From assembly GCF_016907995.1 (NCBI RefSeq), contig NZ_JAFBDA010000001.1:1-64000 (forward strand): DNA of 64,000 bases, in the 5' to 3' direction. This DNA is from Clostridium sardiniense. Lineage in GTDB: Bacteria; Bacillota; Clostridia; Clostridiales; Clostridiaceae. The notes below the pieces were generated by a model. That model worked only from the letters and a program-made list of their open reading frames with translations, ran no database searches and was not told the origin of the DNA. This document shows positions 1-9,194 of this stretch, piece by piece. The position numbers were made by a program, and so were the translations under genes. Each line of letters starts with the position of its first letter. Positions within the stretch are counted from its first letter, which is position 1.

Positions 1-147
1 AATTTCTAAATTTACACATATGACACATAAAGCTTAACTAACTTTATAATAAATTTAAATCTCCTGAAAGAAAATTGACAAAAAAATATGATATAATTAA
101 TGATAATATCAAGTTTTAGAAAGGTTAAAGAGGGCGATAATATATTT

Positions 148-369
148 ATGAAAGACGCATATATAGTGGATAGAAAAGAAGGCGAATATTATATTTTGGA
201 AGCTCCAAGTGGAGAGATGATTAATGTTCATGAAAGTGAAGTCCATATGTCACCAAAAGATGGAGATGTATTATATAAAAAAGAAAATAAATACTATTAT
301 AGTAAAGAAATGACCAAGCAACGTAAGAATGATATTAAAGAGTTAATGAAAGGAATATGGGTGGAATAA
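148..369 (+). CDS. DUF3006 family small protein
   Basis: Short acidic protein of 73 residues that resembles the clostridial DUF3006 family: an N-terminal beta-rich part (MKDAYIVDRKEGEYYILE, then a GEMINVHESEV segment), a GDVLY turn, and a charged C-terminal helix with KQRKNDIKELM. No biochemical function is known for the family. The frame is open back to an ATG at 100, but I chose 148 because family similarity begins there, an AGAGGG-like ribosome site lies 12 to 18 bases upstream, and a TTGACA at 75-80 followed by TATAAT-like DNA (92-107) would start transcription near or after position 100. Its stop overlaps the lepB start by one base, so the two are translationally coupled. Confidence 0.75.
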   Translation: MKDAYIVDRKEGEYYILEAPSGEMINVHESEVHMSPKDGDVLYKKENKYYYSKEMTKQRKNDIKELMKGIWVE

Positions 370-992
370 TGATCGAAGATCCAAATACATCACAAGATCA
401 AAATATAGAAGAAGAAAAAAATGATGTAAAGATAACTGACTATACAATGAAAAGATCCGATAGAGGAAAGAAGCAAGTTAAAGAAAAGAAGAAGAATTTC
501 TTTTTTGATTGGATTGTACCAGTTTTTATAGCAGTAGTTCTTGCTATATTGATAAATAATTTTTTAATCTTCAAGGTATATATCCCAAGTTCCTCAATGG
601 TACCAACTTTAAAGGTTGGAGATCGACTTTTGGTAACTAGGGTTTATAATCCAGAAAAGTTACATAGGGGTGATATAGTTGTATTTGACTCTGATGAGCT
701 TAATGAAACTGTAATAAAAAGACTTATAGGACTTCCAGGGGATTCAATCAAAATTGATGGAACAGCAGTCTATGTTAATGGGAAAAAGTTAGATGAACCA
801 TATGTAGAATATCCAATGGATTCATATGGAACTTATATAGTTCCGGAAGGTAAGTATTTTTTCTTAGGAGATAATAGAGCAAATTCTAATGATTCGCGTT
901 TTTGGAAAAATCCTTATATAGATGGAAGTAAGATACAGGGAAAAGCCCAAATAAGGATTTATCCTTTTAATAACATAGGTTTTTTAGAGTAG
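369..992 (+). CDS. lepB: Signal peptidase I
   Basis: Membrane-bound serine protease that removes signal peptides from exported preproteins on the outer face of the membrane. The 207-residue protein has a charged cytoplasmic tail, one membrane segment (about residues 47-66), then the family boxes: SMVPT with catalytic Ser76, a GDIVVF strand, KRLIGLPGD with the general-base Lys117, and LGDNRANSNDSR near residue 173. This is the usual length for a single-anchor Gram-positive enzyme. The frame extends to an ATG at 357, but the ATG at 369 follows GGGTGGA by about five bases and overlaps the preceding stop (TAATG). The next gene, ftsH, is 30 bp downstream, probably in the same transcript. Confidence 0.93.
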   Translation: MIEDPNTSQDQNIEEEKNDVKITDYTMKRSDRGKKQVKEKKKNFFFDWIVPVFIAVVLAILINNFLIFKVYIPSSSMVPTLKVGDRLLVTRVYNPEKLHRGDIVVFDSDELNETVIKRLIGLPGDSIKIDGTAVYVNGKKLDEPYVEYPMDSYGTYIVPEGKYFFLGDNRANSNDSRFWKNPYIDGSKIQGKAQIRIYPFNNIGFLE

Positions 993-1022
993 AGAATTAT
1001 ACTAAAGAAAGAGGTGGATTAA

Positions 1023-3059
1023 ATGGAACAGCAAAATAAAAAAAGAAATAAAGCTGGGATTATTTATTTTATAATAGCTCTAGCTATAATAATGTCTTTT
1101 AATTATGTTAGAGAAACATCTATGAATAAAGAGATTAGTTATACAGAGTTCCAGCAAATGGTTAAGGACAAACAAATTTCAAAAGTTATAATAACTAATG
1201 AGAATCTAATAATAACACCAAAGGATGATAATGAATTTAAAGGTAAAACTTTATATACTGCAAATATAAAAAATGATGATTTACTTAAAGAGTTAAATGC
1301 TTCAAATATTACTGTTACAGGACAAAATCCTAAACAATCACCAGTATTTGATTTATTACTTGTTTACGGATTACCAATACTTTTAATGTTCTTTGTATGG
1401 AGAATGTTATTCTCAAAGATGGCAGGTAAAATGGGTGGCGGAATGATGTCTATGGGCAAAAATAACGCCAAAGTTTACATGGAAGATGAAATTGGAGTTA
1501 CTTTTAAGGATGTTGCAGGACAGGAAGAAGCTAAAGAATCACTAGAAGAGGTTATAGACTTCTTAAATGATCCAAGAAGATATACAGAAATAGGTGCTAA
1601 GCTTCCTAAAGGTGTCCTTTTAGTTGGACCTCCAGGAACAGGTAAAACATTACTTGCAAAGGCAGTAGCAGGAGAAGCAAAAGTGCCATTCTTCTCAATA
1701 TCAGGTTCAAGCTTTGTTGAGATGTTTGTTGGTGCTGGTGCAAAAAGAGTTAGAGAATTATTTAAAGATGCTCAAGAAAAAGCTCCTTGTATCATATTTA
1801 TAGATGAAATAGATGCCGTTGGTAAGAGTAGAGATAATCAATTACAAAGTAATGATGAAAGAGAGCAAACTCTTAATCAATTACTTTCAGAAATGGATGG
1901 ATTCGACTCTTCAAAGGGTATAGTAATACTTGGTGCTACAAATAGACCTGAAATACTTGATAAAGCATTACTTAGACCAGGTAGATTTGATAGAAGAGTA
2001 ATAGTTGATAGACCAGACTTCCCAGGAAGAGAGGCTATATTAAAAGTTCATGCTAAAGATATAAAACTTGGAGATGATGTAGATTTAGAAGAAATAGCAA
2101 AGAGTACTCCAGGAGCTGTCGGAGCTGATCTTGCAAACATAATGAATGAAGCAGCACTTAGAGCAGTTAGAGAAGGAAGAAAAGAAGTTATTCAAGCTGA
2201 CTTAAGAGAAGCTGTTGAAGATATAATAGCAGGTAAAGAAAAGAAAGATAGAATTCTATCACCTAAAGAAAAGAAAGCTGTTGCTTTCCATGAAGTTGGG
2301 CATGCTTTAGTTGCAGCACTTTTAGATGGAGCAGACCCAGTTCATAAGATTACAATAGTTCCAAGAACAATGGGTGCACTTGGATATACTATGCAATTAC
2401 CAGAAGAAGATAAATACTTAATTTCAAGAGAAGAGTTATTAAACCAAATTACAGTAATGCTTGGTGGAAGATCTGCTGAAGAGGAAGTATTTAATTTAGT
2501 TTCAACAGGAGCATCAAATGATATAGAAAGAGCAACGCAAACAGCTAGAAGTATGGTAACTGTTTATGGTATGGATAAGTTTGATATGATGGCTCTTGAA
2601 TCAATACAAAATAGATATTTAGATGGTAGAGCAGTAAGAAATTGTAGTGAAGAGACTTCAACTATGATAGATAATGAAGTTTTAAAAATTATAAGAGAAG
2701 CTCATAAAAATGCTAGAAAGTTATTACATGATAATAGAGATCTTTTAGATGAGATATCAAATGTTCTTCTAGAAAAAGAAACAATCTTTGGTGATGAATT
2801 TATGGATATAGTATATAATAAATATCCAGAAATGAAAGTAAAAAAAGAAGAAGAAGAGAGAATAAAAGAAGAGGCTAGAAAAGAAGCTAAAATGCTTGCA
2901 GAAAGTAGAAAAGAAATTAAAAGGGAAGCTACTATTCTAAGTCTTGAAAAGATAGATGAAGATGGCGAAAGTGAAGCTGTAGTTACTAAAACTACAACAA
3001 TAGACGAGAACAACGATGAGAGTTCTTCAAAAGAACAAGATGGTTCAGATAATCAATAA
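1023..3059 (+). CDS. ftsH: ATP-dependent zinc metalloprotease FtsH
   Basis: Membrane-anchored AAA+ protease that unfolds and degrades membrane and regulatory proteins. The 678-residue sequence shows an N-terminal membrane segment, a short extracytoplasmic FtsH_ext domain, a second membrane segment near residue 115, Walker A GPPGTGKT (about 203), Walker B FIDEID (about 258), the second region of homology ending RPGRFDR, and the zinc site HEVGH (about 423), a variant of the usual HEAGH that keeps HExxH. The C-terminal 80 residues are a highly charged Lys/Glu helix with a polar, probably disordered tail. A GAGGTGG ribosome site precedes the ATG. The lepB-ftsH pairing is less common than a tilS-hpt-ftsH setting, so a second ftsH elsewhere is possible (inference). 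Confidence 0.96.
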   Translation: MEQQNKKRNKAGIIYFIIALAIIMSFNYVRETSMNKEISYTEFQQMVKDKQISKVIITNENLIITPKDDNEFKGKTLYTANIKNDDLLKELNASNITVTGQNPKQSPVFDLLLVYGLPILLMFFVWRMLFSKMAGKMGGGMMSMGKNNAKVYMEDEIGVTFKDVAGQEEAKESLEEVIDFLNDPRRYTEIGAKLPKGVLLVGPPGTGKTLLAKAVAGEAKVPFFSISGSSFVEMFVGAGAKRVRELFKDAQEKAPCIIFIDEIDAVGKSRDNQLQSNDEREQTLNQLLSEMDGFDSSKGIVILGATNRPEILDKALLRPGRFDRRVIVDRPDFPGREAILKVHAKDIKLGDDVDLEEIAKSTPGAVGADLANIMNEAALRAVREGRKEVIQADLREAVEDIIAGKEKKDRILSPKEKKAVAFHEVGHALVAALLDGADPVHKITIVPRTMGALGYTMQLPEEDKYLISREELLNQITVMLGGRSAEEEVFNLVSTGASNDIERATQTARSMVTVYGMDKFDMMALESIQNRYLDGRAVRNCSEETSTMIDNEVLKIIREAHKNARKLLHDNRDLLDEISNVLLEKETIFGDEFMDIVYNKYPEMKVKKEEEERIKEEARKEAKMLAESRKEIKREATILSLEKIDEDGESEAVVTKTTTIDENNDESSSKEQDGSDNQ

Positions 3060-3085
3060 TTTGAAAAAAAGGAGATGTAGCGCGC

Positions 3086-5185
3086 TTGAATAATAACCTA
3101 GATTTCCTAATGGAAGAACAGCATTTAGAGAATACTTTAAAGATATTAAATGAAGAGATATTAAATTATATAGAGAAAAGAAAATATATAACAGAATATA
3201 TCGTAGACTATAGAAAAAAGGTTATAGAAGAATACAGAGATGATGAAGATAGGGTATTAGAGTATTTTGACCATGAAGCTTATGTAAAAGAGGAAGCTTA
3301 TAAAAATATTGATAAAAAGCTTAGAGAATATACTATTCTTAAGGAGTCACCTTATTTTGGAAGGATAGACTTTATAGAAGATAGTACTCCAGAAGAGATC
3401 TATATTGGTAGATTCGGATTAACTAAAGAAGGAACATATGAGCCAGTTATAGTTGACTGGCGTGCTCCTATTGCATCACTATTTTATAAAGGAAGCCTTG
3501 GAAAATCATCATATGAGTCACCAGTTGGTGATATAGAAGCTGATATATTGGCAAGAAGACAGCTTATAGTTAAAAATAGTGAGCTTAAGGGAATATTTGA
3601 TTCAGCAGTTGATGTAAAAGATGATATTCTTCAAATGGTTTTAACTAGCAATGCTGGAGAAAAGCTTAAGGATATAGTAATGACAATTCAAGAGGAGCAA
3701 GATGAAATCATAAGAGCTCCTAAAGATAAAGCTGTGGTAGTAAACGGAGTTGCAGGATCAGGTAAAACTACAATAGCACTTCATAGAATATCATATCTTT
3801 TATATAACTTTAGAAAGCAATTTGGTGATAAAGTACTTATCTTAGGGCCAAATGATATATTTATGGATTATATTGCTGGAGTCTTGCCTTCACTTGGAGA
3901 AGATGGAATAGATAATATGACATTTGAAGCTTTTGCAAGAAGAGAGATAGGACTAGAAGAAGATATAACTGAATTCTCTTATTATATAGAAGAAGCTATG
4001 AAAGGGAATGAAAAGGCTCTTGAAGAATATAAAGAAAAGAGCTCAAAAAGATTTGTTTCAAAGCTTGATGATATAGTTAATGATATGAATAGTACTTATT
4101 TTAATATTGAGCCAGTAAAATTCTTTGGAGAAGAAATAGTATCTAAAGATGAGATACAGGCTTTATTTACTGATCATTACGCATATATGCCTTTATTTAG
4201 AAGAAGTGAAAAGGTAAAGAGAATACTAACTTCAAAAATAAAGGATAAGAGAGATGAATTAGTTTGGAAATTAAATAAGGATATAGAAAAGAAGATAAGT
4301 GAATTAAGTGAAGATGATCTTATTTTTGAAAAGAATAATTTAGATTTCCAAAGAAGAATTAGAATAAGAGAAATAGTAAGAGAAGTAATGAATACTAGAG
4401 ATAGAGTAGACGCGTGGTTATCACATGAAAGTATCCTTAGCATATATAAAGGGGCTACTAATACTGAGTTTTTAGGATATATGGATCTTGCAGGAATTCT
4501 TTATTTAATGATTAAATTAAATGGAAAGAAGACAAAGAAAGATTATAAACATCTTGTAATAGATGAAGCACAGGATTATAACTATATGCAATTTATGGTT
4601 TTAAAAGAGCTAACAGGATGTAATAGTTGTACAATAGTTGGAGATAGCAATCAAAGACTTATTGATACAAAAGAAATACCTGCAATGCTGAAATTAGATG
4701 AAGTATTTAAAGATAATGTCTTAGAGTTCTCATTAAATAAGAGTTATAGATCAACTCAAGAAATAATGGAATATGCAAGTAAATTTGTAGATGAGGATAG
4801 AATAGTACCATTAGTTAGAAATGGAGAAAAGGTTCTTGAAGAGGAAACTGAAAGTATTGAGGAGACAATTGATACAATAACTTCAATAATTGAAGATTAT
4901 GAAGAAGAAGGTCTTGAAAGTATAGCAGTTATAACTAAAAAGAGAGAAGAACTTAAGGATATATCTCATAACTTAAAAGAAAAAGTCAAGATTCTTACCT
5001 TTGATAGAAATGATATAATTTATAGAGGAGGCAAGGTACTTGTTCCAGCTTACTTTGCTAAGGGATTAGAGTTTGATGGAGTAATAATATTAGAAGATGA
5101 AGAGGAAACTCCAAATCTTGTTAAATATATTATGTGTACTAGAGCACTTCATAGATTATCTGTTATAAAACAAAATAAAAAATAA
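3086..5185 (+). CDS. helD: HelD-like RNA polymerase recycling helicase
   Basis: UvrD/Rep-type superfamily 1 ATPase of the HelD family. Known members bind stalled RNA polymerase and release DNA and RNA from it. In this 699-residue protein I see an N-terminal Glu/Lys-rich coiled coil (residues 1-90), Walker A GVAGSGKTT near 222, the Walker B-like VIDEAQDYN near 490, a KSYRSTQEI motif near 551, and a C-terminal helicase signature AKGLEFDGVIILED near 652. The length and the early coiled coil followed by a DWRAP motif fit HelD rather than PcrA or UvrD. Translation starts at TTG, supported by AAAAGGAG about 10 bases upstream. It is 26 bp behind ftsH and ends inside its own terminator. Confidence 0.88.
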   Translation: MNNNLDFLMEEQHLENTLKILNEEILNYIEKRKYITEYIVDYRKKVIEEYRDDEDRVLEYFDHEAYVKEEAYKNIDKKLREYTILKESPYFGRIDFIEDSTPEEIYIGRFGLTKEGTYEPVIVDWRAPIASLFYKGSLGKSSYESPVGDIEADILARRQLIVKNSELKGIFDSAVDVKDDILQMVLTSNAGEKLKDIVMTIQEEQDEIIRAPKDKAVVVNGVAGSGKTTIALHRISYLLYNFRKQFGDKVLILGPNDIFMDYIAGVLPSLGEDGIDNMTFEAFARREIGLEEDITEFSYYIEEAMKGNEKALEEYKEKSSKRFVSKLDDIVNDMNSTYFNIEPVKFFGEEIVSKDEIQALFTDHYAYMPLFRRSEKVKRILTSKIKDKRDELVWKLNKDIEKKISELSEDDLIFEKNNLDFQRRIRIREIVREVMNTRDRVDAWLSHESILSIYKGATNTEFLGYMDLAGILYLMIKLNGKKTKKDYKHLVIDEAQDYNYMQFMVLKELTGCNSCTIVGDSNQRLIDTKEIPAMLKLDEVFKDNVLEFSLNKSYRSTQEIMEYASKFVDEDRIVPLVRNGEKVLEEETESIEETIDTITSIIEDYEEEGLESIAVITKKREELKDISHNLKEKVKILTFDRNDIIYRGGKVLVPAYFAKGLEFDGVIILEDEEETPNLVKYIMCTRALHRLSVIKQNKK

Positions 5186-5208
5186 AAGAGCCTGTAGGCT
5201 CTTTTTTT
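5184..5208. terminator. Bidirectional intrinsic terminator
   Basis: Nine-base-pair stem AAAAGAGCC/GGCTCTTTT with a TGTA loop and a T tract on the plus strand, with A-rich DNA on the other side that gives a U tract in the opposite direction. It sits between convergent genes (helD on plus, the ATPase on minus) and can serve both. The helD stop codon is at its left edge. Confidence 0.9.
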
Positions 5209-5246
5209 ATTATCAAGAAACACATAAAAATCTAAGATTATATATA

Positions 5247-6335
5247 TTACTTTTTAAACTGTTCAAACTCTAAGATAATTTCATCATAAATTTTATTTAC
5301 CACATCAAAGTCCATATTATTAGCATAATGCTTTTCAAGTTTATCATGAAGAAGCTTTGCTTCAGTGATTAATGAAAGACCTTTATTTAATAATATATCA
5401 AATTCGCATCTATCAAAATCTAGTTCATCTTTATACTTATCAAGTTTATGTTTATTACATAGAGATGACATATCAAAAACCGTTCCGTTTATCTTAAGTT
5501 TTGATATTTCATTTTCAGTAAATACTCCGATGTTTTCCTCAGGTATAATAATGTGTTCAATATCATTAGGTAATAATGGATGATGATAGTACTCTACATA
5601 AAGATCTGATTTTTGAGCAGATTCTCCAATTGATTTTAAGATATTACTTTTAGAAAGTCCAGGCTCTCCTTTAAGTACAAATAAATTTTCAACAGAGCTT
5701 GCTAAATCTTCACCAAAAGAAACTATACCATTTGGAGTGAATGCTGTAGCAAAAGTATGTCTCTCTCCTCCAAAAGTAGATGATGATTTCTTTGGAAGAA
5801 CTATACCTTTCACAGTTGCTTCAAATTTAACTAATAGATCTTTGTCTACTGAGTTATTATTAAGATTTCTCCAGTCTAAGTAGACTTTACTAGCTGAATT
5901 AAAGAAAGCATATGCTCTACTAAAACTTTCGCTTATATCTTTTCCGATATCTATTATTTCAGTCTTATGAGTAACTAAGTTTTTATGGTTAAGAGCTTGA
6001 GCTAAATCTATTATTTTATCCACGGCACCAGGGGTCACAGGATCAGTTGTATGGGGTGCAGTACCATCTAATATTGCAACCTTTAGTTCTTTAACTAGCA
6101 TTGCATCTAGTGATTGATCATCTGAAGAACAATGGTATTCTTCTACAGTATAAGAATTAGATTTAAAATAAAAGGCTAATTTTTTCATTAAAGAAGATTT
6201 TCCAGTTCCAGGCCCTCCTTTTAAGCATATTATTTTATTAGCATTCTCTTGAGAAATTAGATTTTTAAATAACGAATAAAATCCTTGAGAGGTATTGTTT
6301 CCAAGAAACATGTGTCTATTCTTTGCTTTGCTCAT
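5247..6335 (-). CDS. PRK06851-type ATPase with two P-loop domains
   Basis: A 362-residue soluble protein that matches the clostridial PRK06851 family, named ATP-binding but without a known role. The first half has a canonical Walker A GGPGTGKSS at residues 40-48 followed by a helix as in AAA/ABC-like NTPases. The second half repeats the fold with KGEPGLSKSN near residue 222, where the glycine before the P-loop lysine is replaced by serine, so this site looks degenerate. The pattern suggests an internal duplication with one active and one structural ATPase site (inference). A strong AAGAAGGTGG ribosome site lies just upstream of the ATG on the minus strand. It is monocistronic, convergent with helD and divergent from the amino acid importer. 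Confidence 0.75.
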   Translation of the reverse strand: MSKAKNRHMFLGNNTSQGFYSLFKNLISQENANKIICLKGGPGTGKSSLMKKLAFYFKSNSYTVEEYHCSSDDQSLDAMLVKELKVAILDGTAPHTTDPVTPGAVDKIIDLAQALNHKNLVTHKTEIIDIGKDISESFSRAYAFFNSASKVYLDWRNLNNNSVDKDLLVKFEATVKGIVLPKKSSSTFGGERHTFATAFTPNGIVSFGEDLASSVENLFVLKGEPGLSKSNILKSIGESAQKSDLYVEYYHHPLLPNDIEHIIIPEENIGVFTENEISKLKINGTVFDMSSLCNKHKLDKYKDELDFDRCEFDILLNKGLSLITEAKLLHDKLEKHYANNMDFDVVNKIYDEIILEFEQFKK

Positions 6336-6521
6336 AATGCCACCTTCTTACATATAATATATTCTAAATAATATATTATATATTGCCTTGAATATATTTG
6401 TTACTACAACAAAGTATACTGTACTTAGGAATGTTTACATGAATTGAAATTAAGTAAATATACATTATTTATGCATAAATACTTAAAAATAATGGGTAAA
6501 ACGAAAAAAAATAAAAAATAC

Positions 6522-6551
6522 TTGCATAAATATTAATATATGTTGTATACT
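6522..6551 (+). promoter_or_regulatory. Promoter of the amino acid ABC operon
   Basis: TTGCAT (6522-6527), an 18-bp spacer and TATACT (6546-6551), about 60 bp before the binding-protein start. The remaining DNA between 6336 and 6521 is AT-rich with no T-box or other riboswitch that I can recognise. Confidence 0.6.
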
Positions 6552-6610
6552 TATAACAAGTTAAAAATGTAAATGAATTGAGGCACTTAAATAAAAAGGG
6601 GGATATAGAT

Positions 6611-7423
6611 ATGAAAAAAGGATTATTAAAAAAAATATTTGCGGTAGCAATAGTAGGAGTAATGGCATTTAGTATAGTAGCTTGTGGGGACAAGGCTAAG
6701 ACAGATGAAGGAAATAAAAAGGAATTGGTAGTTGGACTAAGTGCAGATTATGCACCTTATGAATTTCATGCAATGGTAGATGGAAAAGATACAATTGTTG
6801 GGTTTGACGTTAAACTTGCTGAAGAGATAGCAAAAGATTTAGGAGCAACACTTAAAATTAAAGAAATGAAATTTGATTCACTTCTTGGGGCATTGCCAGC
6901 GGGACAAATTGATATGATAATTTCAGGAATGAATCCTGATCCAGAAAGAGCAAAAAAAGTAGACTTTTCAGATATATACTATACTGCACAACACTCTGTA
7001 TTAGTAAAGAAGGAGGATGCAGCTAAATATAAAAAGACTGAGGATTTAAAGGATGCTAAGGTGGGAGCACAAATGGGATCAACTCAAGCAGATATAACTA
7101 AAGAGGTTATAAAAGCTAAGGATCCAACACTTTTATCTAATGTTAATAATTTGATATTAGAGCTTAAATCCGGTAAAATCGATGCTTTAGTCACTGAGAA
7201 ACCAGTTGGAGAGATGGCAATTAAGAGTAATAATGATCTTGTATTGTCAGATATAGAATTTAAAGATGAATCAGGTGGAAATGCAGTTGCTGTTAAAAAA
7301 GGAAATAAAGAATTATTAGATCAAGTAAACAAGACAATAAAGAGATTAAAAGATAGTGGAGAACTTGATAAATTTATAGTTGAAGCTAACGAATTAGCTT
7401 CAAAACAAATACAACAAAAATAA
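6611..7423 (+). CDS. Polar amino acid ABC transporter substrate-binding lipoprotein
   Basis: Extracellular solute-binding protein of SBP family 3, 270 residues. It has a positively charged start, a hydrophobic signal and a lipobox ending SIVAC at residues 20-24, followed by the family pattern VGLSADYAPYEF, GFDVKLAEEIA, FDSLLGALPAGQIDMIISGM and ERAKKVDFSD. The lipidated cysteine anchors it to the outer face of the membrane, where it delivers ligand to the permease encoded next. The ligand cannot be fixed from sequence; this clade takes polar or cationic amino acids. The frame is open from 6578, but the ATG at 6611 follows AAAAAGGGGG by eight bases and begins the signal peptide. Confidence 0.92.
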   Translation: MKKGLLKKIFAVAIVGVMAFSIVACGDKAKTDEGNKKELVVGLSADYAPYEFHAMVDGKDTIVGFDVKLAEEIAKDLGATLKIKEMKFDSLLGALPAGQIDMIISGMNPDPERAKKVDFSDIYYTAQHSVLVKKEDAAKYKKTEDLKDAKVGAQMGSTQADITKEVIKAKDPTLLSNVNNLILELKSGKIDALVTEKPVGEMAIKSNNDLVLSDIEFKDESGGNAVAVKKGNKELLDQVNKTIKRLKDSGELDKFIVEANELASKQIQQK

Positions 7424-7440
7424 TATATGAAAAGAAATTT

Positions 7441-7474
7441 AAGATTGACGATGAATTAATTCATTGTCAATCTT
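7441..7474 (+). other. Intercistronic RNA hairpin
   Basis: A 34-base near-perfect palindrome: AAGATTGAC at 7441-7449 pairs with GTCAATCTT at 7466-7474, and the inner bases ATGAATTAATTCAT are also self-complementary, with one G-U pair at 7450/7465. There is no U tract. It lies between the binding protein and permease genes, a position where such hairpins typically protect the abundant upstream mRNA and lower downstream expression. Confidence 0.75.
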
Positions 7475-7496
7475 ATCTTAAAAAGGGGGCTTTAAA

Positions 7497-8183
7497 ATGG
7501 GATATCAATTTGACTTTAGTTTTCTTCCACAATACTTTCCAGTATTTTTGGATGGAGCTAAGATGACATTAATTATATCACTTATATCAGTATGTTTTGG
7601 TACTGCATTTGGATCGGTTTTATATTTTATGAAAACTGTTAATTTTAAAATAGGTAAATTAAAGCCATTATTATGGATTGCAACTATTTATATAGAGATA
7701 GTTAGAGGAACACCGATGATATTACAAATCTTAATGGTGTATTCAGGATCAGCATTATTCTTTGGGTGGGATTTTAGTCCACTTACAGCAGCAGTTGTTG
7801 CGATTTCATTAAATTCAGCAGCTTATGTATCTGAGATTATAAGAGCAGGTATAGATGCTGTAGATAAAGGGCAGATGGAAGCTGCTAGAAGTTTAGGAAT
7901 GACAAAGGTTCAATCTATGAAGATGGTTGTACTTCCACAAGCAGTTAAAAATATTATGCCAGCGGTAGGAAATGAATTTGTTGCAGTAATAAAAGAATCT
8001 TCAATGGCTTCATTTATTGGAGTTGGAGAGCTTATGTTTAGTGCAGATATAGTAAAAGGATCAGTTTATTTAGTTTTTGAACCACTTATGGTAATAGGTG
8101 TATTATACTTTATTATGACTTTCTCACTTGGAAGACTTATGGCATATTTTGAAAGGAGGCTGAAGGCTAGTGATATACGTTAA
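7497..8183 (+). CDS. Amino acid ABC transporter permease
   Basis: Inner-membrane subunit of 228 residues with about five hydrophobic segments and the HisM/GlnP-type cytoplasmic loop: [22 protein letters not shown], the EAA motif that docks on the ATPase. The [11 protein letters not shown] segment is typical of the polar amino acid subclass. An AAAGGGGG ribosome site precedes the ATG after the hairpin described upstream. Its 3' end overlaps the ATPase gene by 14 bp, so the two are co-translated. A single permease gene implies a homodimeric channel. Confidence 0.93.
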   Translation: MGYQFDFSFLPQYFPVFLDGAKMTLIISLISVCFGTAFGSVLYFMKTVNFKIGKLKPLLWIATIYIEIVRGTPMILQILMVYSGSALFFGWDFSPLTAAVVAISLNSAAYVSEIIRAGIDAVDKGQMEAARSLGMTKVQSMKMVVLPQAVKNIMPAVGNEFVAVIKESSMASFIGVGELMFSADIVKGSVYLVFEPLMVIGVLYFIMTFSLGRLMAYFERRLKASDIR

Positions 8184-8892
8184 GGAACTTAGAAAATCTT
8201 TTGGCAAACATGAAGTTCTAAAAGGAATAAATGAAGAGATAAAGAAGGGAGAGGTTGTTGTTGTAATAGGGCCTTCAGGGTCAGGTAAAAGTACATTTTT
8301 AAGATGTTTAAATCTTTTAGAGCAGCCAACAAGTGGAGAAATAATATTTGAAGGAAATAATATTATAGATAAAAAGATTAATATAAATAAGATTAGAGAA
8401 AAGATGGGGATGGTATTCCAGCAATTTAATTTATTTCCACATAAAACTGTTATGGAAAATATAATAATGGCTCCAATGAACGTTAAAGGATGGAAAAAGG
8501 ATGAGGCAACAAAGAAGGGCGAAGAACTGTTGGAAAAGGTTGGACTTCTTGAAAAGAAAGATGCTTATCCAAATTCACTATCAGGTGGGCAAAAACAAAG
8601 AATAGCAATTGCAAGAGCATTAGCTATGGAGCCTGACGTAATGTTATTTGATGAACCTACATCAGCTTTAGATCCTGAAATGGTTGGAGAAGTTTTAAGT
8701 GTAATGAAATCTCTTGCAAATGATGGAATGACAATGATTATAGTTACGCATGAAATGGGATTTGCAAAGGAAGTTGGGGATAGGATTATTTTTATGGATG
8801 AAGGTAATATAGTAGAGAGCGGAAGTCCTGAAGAAATATTTAATAATACTAAAAATCAAAGAACTATAAGTTTTTTATCTAAAGTTTTATAG
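8170..8892 (+). CDS. Amino acid ABC transporter ATP-binding protein
   Basis: GlnQ/HisP-type ATPase, 240 residues, which powers the importer encoded by the two preceding genes. Motifs in order: Walker [10 protein letters not shown] (about residue 36), Q-loop [10 protein letters not shown], signature LSGGQKQR (about 136), Walker [15 protein letters not shown] and the switch histidine in VTHEMGF. It starts with GTG at 8170, supported by AAAGGAGG ten bases upstream inside the permease gene. It ends the operon before the hairpin at 8921-8952. Confidence 0.95.
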   Translation: MIYVKELRKSFGKHEVLKGINEEIKKGEVVVVIGPSGSGKSTFLRCLNLLEQPTSGEIIFEGNNIIDKKININKIREKMGMVFQQFNLFPHKTVMENIIMAPMNVKGWKKDEATKKGEELLEKVGLLEKKDAYPNSLSGGQKQRIAIARALAMEPDVMLFDEPTSALDPEMVGEVLSVMKSLANDGMTMIIVTHEMGFAKEVGDRIIFMDEGNIVESGSPEEIFNNTKNQRTISFLSKVL

Positions 8893-8920
8893 ATATATGT
8901 ATAAATAAAAAATTATAAGT

Positions 8921-8952
8921 ATAAATAGAGAGAAAAAAAACTCTCTATTTAT
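8921..8952 (+). terminator. Hairpin terminator after the amino acid ABC operon
   Basis: Perfect 12-bp stem ATAAATAGAGAG/CTCTCTATTTAT with an eight-A loop. The sequence after the stem is AT-rich but has no continuous T run, so termination may be incomplete. Confidence 0.6.
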
Positions 8953-8990
8953 ATTAATTATAAAAAATTAAAAAAATATTAAAAAAGTGG

Positions 8991-9019
8991 TTGAAATTGT
9001 AAAGGAAAGATGGTATTCT
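8991..9019 (+). promoter_or_regulatory. Promoter of the maltodextrin operon
   Basis: TTGAAA (8991-8996), 17-bp spacer, TATTCT (9014-9019). Predicted transcription start near 9026, exactly where the first of three palindromic operator candidates begins, which leaves a 5' leader of about 170 bases before the first gene. Confidence 0.6.
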
Positions 9020-9026
9020 TAATTCA

Positions 9027-9040
9027 AGGAAACGTTTTCT
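9027..9040. promoter_or_regulatory. cre-like / LacI-family operator 1
   Basis: AGGAAACGTTTTCT, a palindrome around a central CG (AAACGTTT core with outer AG/CT). The central CG is characteristic of LacI/CcpA family operators, and the match to a catabolite-responsive element is partial (about 11 of 14 positions by eye). It overlaps the predicted transcription start, a repressing position. CcpA or the LacI-type regulator encoded at 15214 could bind it. Confidence 0.5.
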
Positions 9041-9081
9041 AAGGTGAAAACTAATAAAATGACATTTTTTATTTTGAACCT

Positions 9082-9099
9082 TTTGGAAAGGATTCCAAA
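9082..9099. promoter_or_regulatory. Palindromic operator 2 (TTTGGAA-N4-TTCCAAA)
   Basis: Seven-base perfect arms TTTGGAA and TTCCAAA separated by AGGA. It closely matches the site at 9159-9174 and probably binds the same dimeric regulator, most simply the LacI-type protein encoded at 15214-16230. Confidence 0.55.
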
Positions 9100-9158
9100 G
9101 TAAAAAGAATTTATATTAGTTTAGAGGCGTTATATAGATAATAATTTTTTTAAGTTAA

Positions 9159-9174
9159 TTGGAAAGGTTTCCAG
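9159..9174. promoter_or_regulatory. Palindromic operator 3 (TTGGAAAGGTTTCCA)
   Basis: TGGAAA and TTTCCA arms around GG (9160-9173), the same half-site as operator 2, 77 bp downstream of it and 21 bp before the first gene. The two sites are about 7.3 helical turns apart, which would allow a loop or cooperative binding (inference). Confidence 0.55.
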
Positions 9175-9194
9175 ATTTGATTGGGAGGTTTAAT

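Noticed and set aside
100-147. Longer N-terminus for the first small gene from the ATG at 100
   Set aside because: The promoter-like TTGACA/TATAAT DNA overlaps it, there is no ribosome site, and family similarity begins at 148.
6336-6610. T-box or other amino acid riboswitch before the amino acid ABC operon
   Set aside because: The leader after the predicted promoter is only about 55 bases, with no T-box sequence or terminator hairpin.
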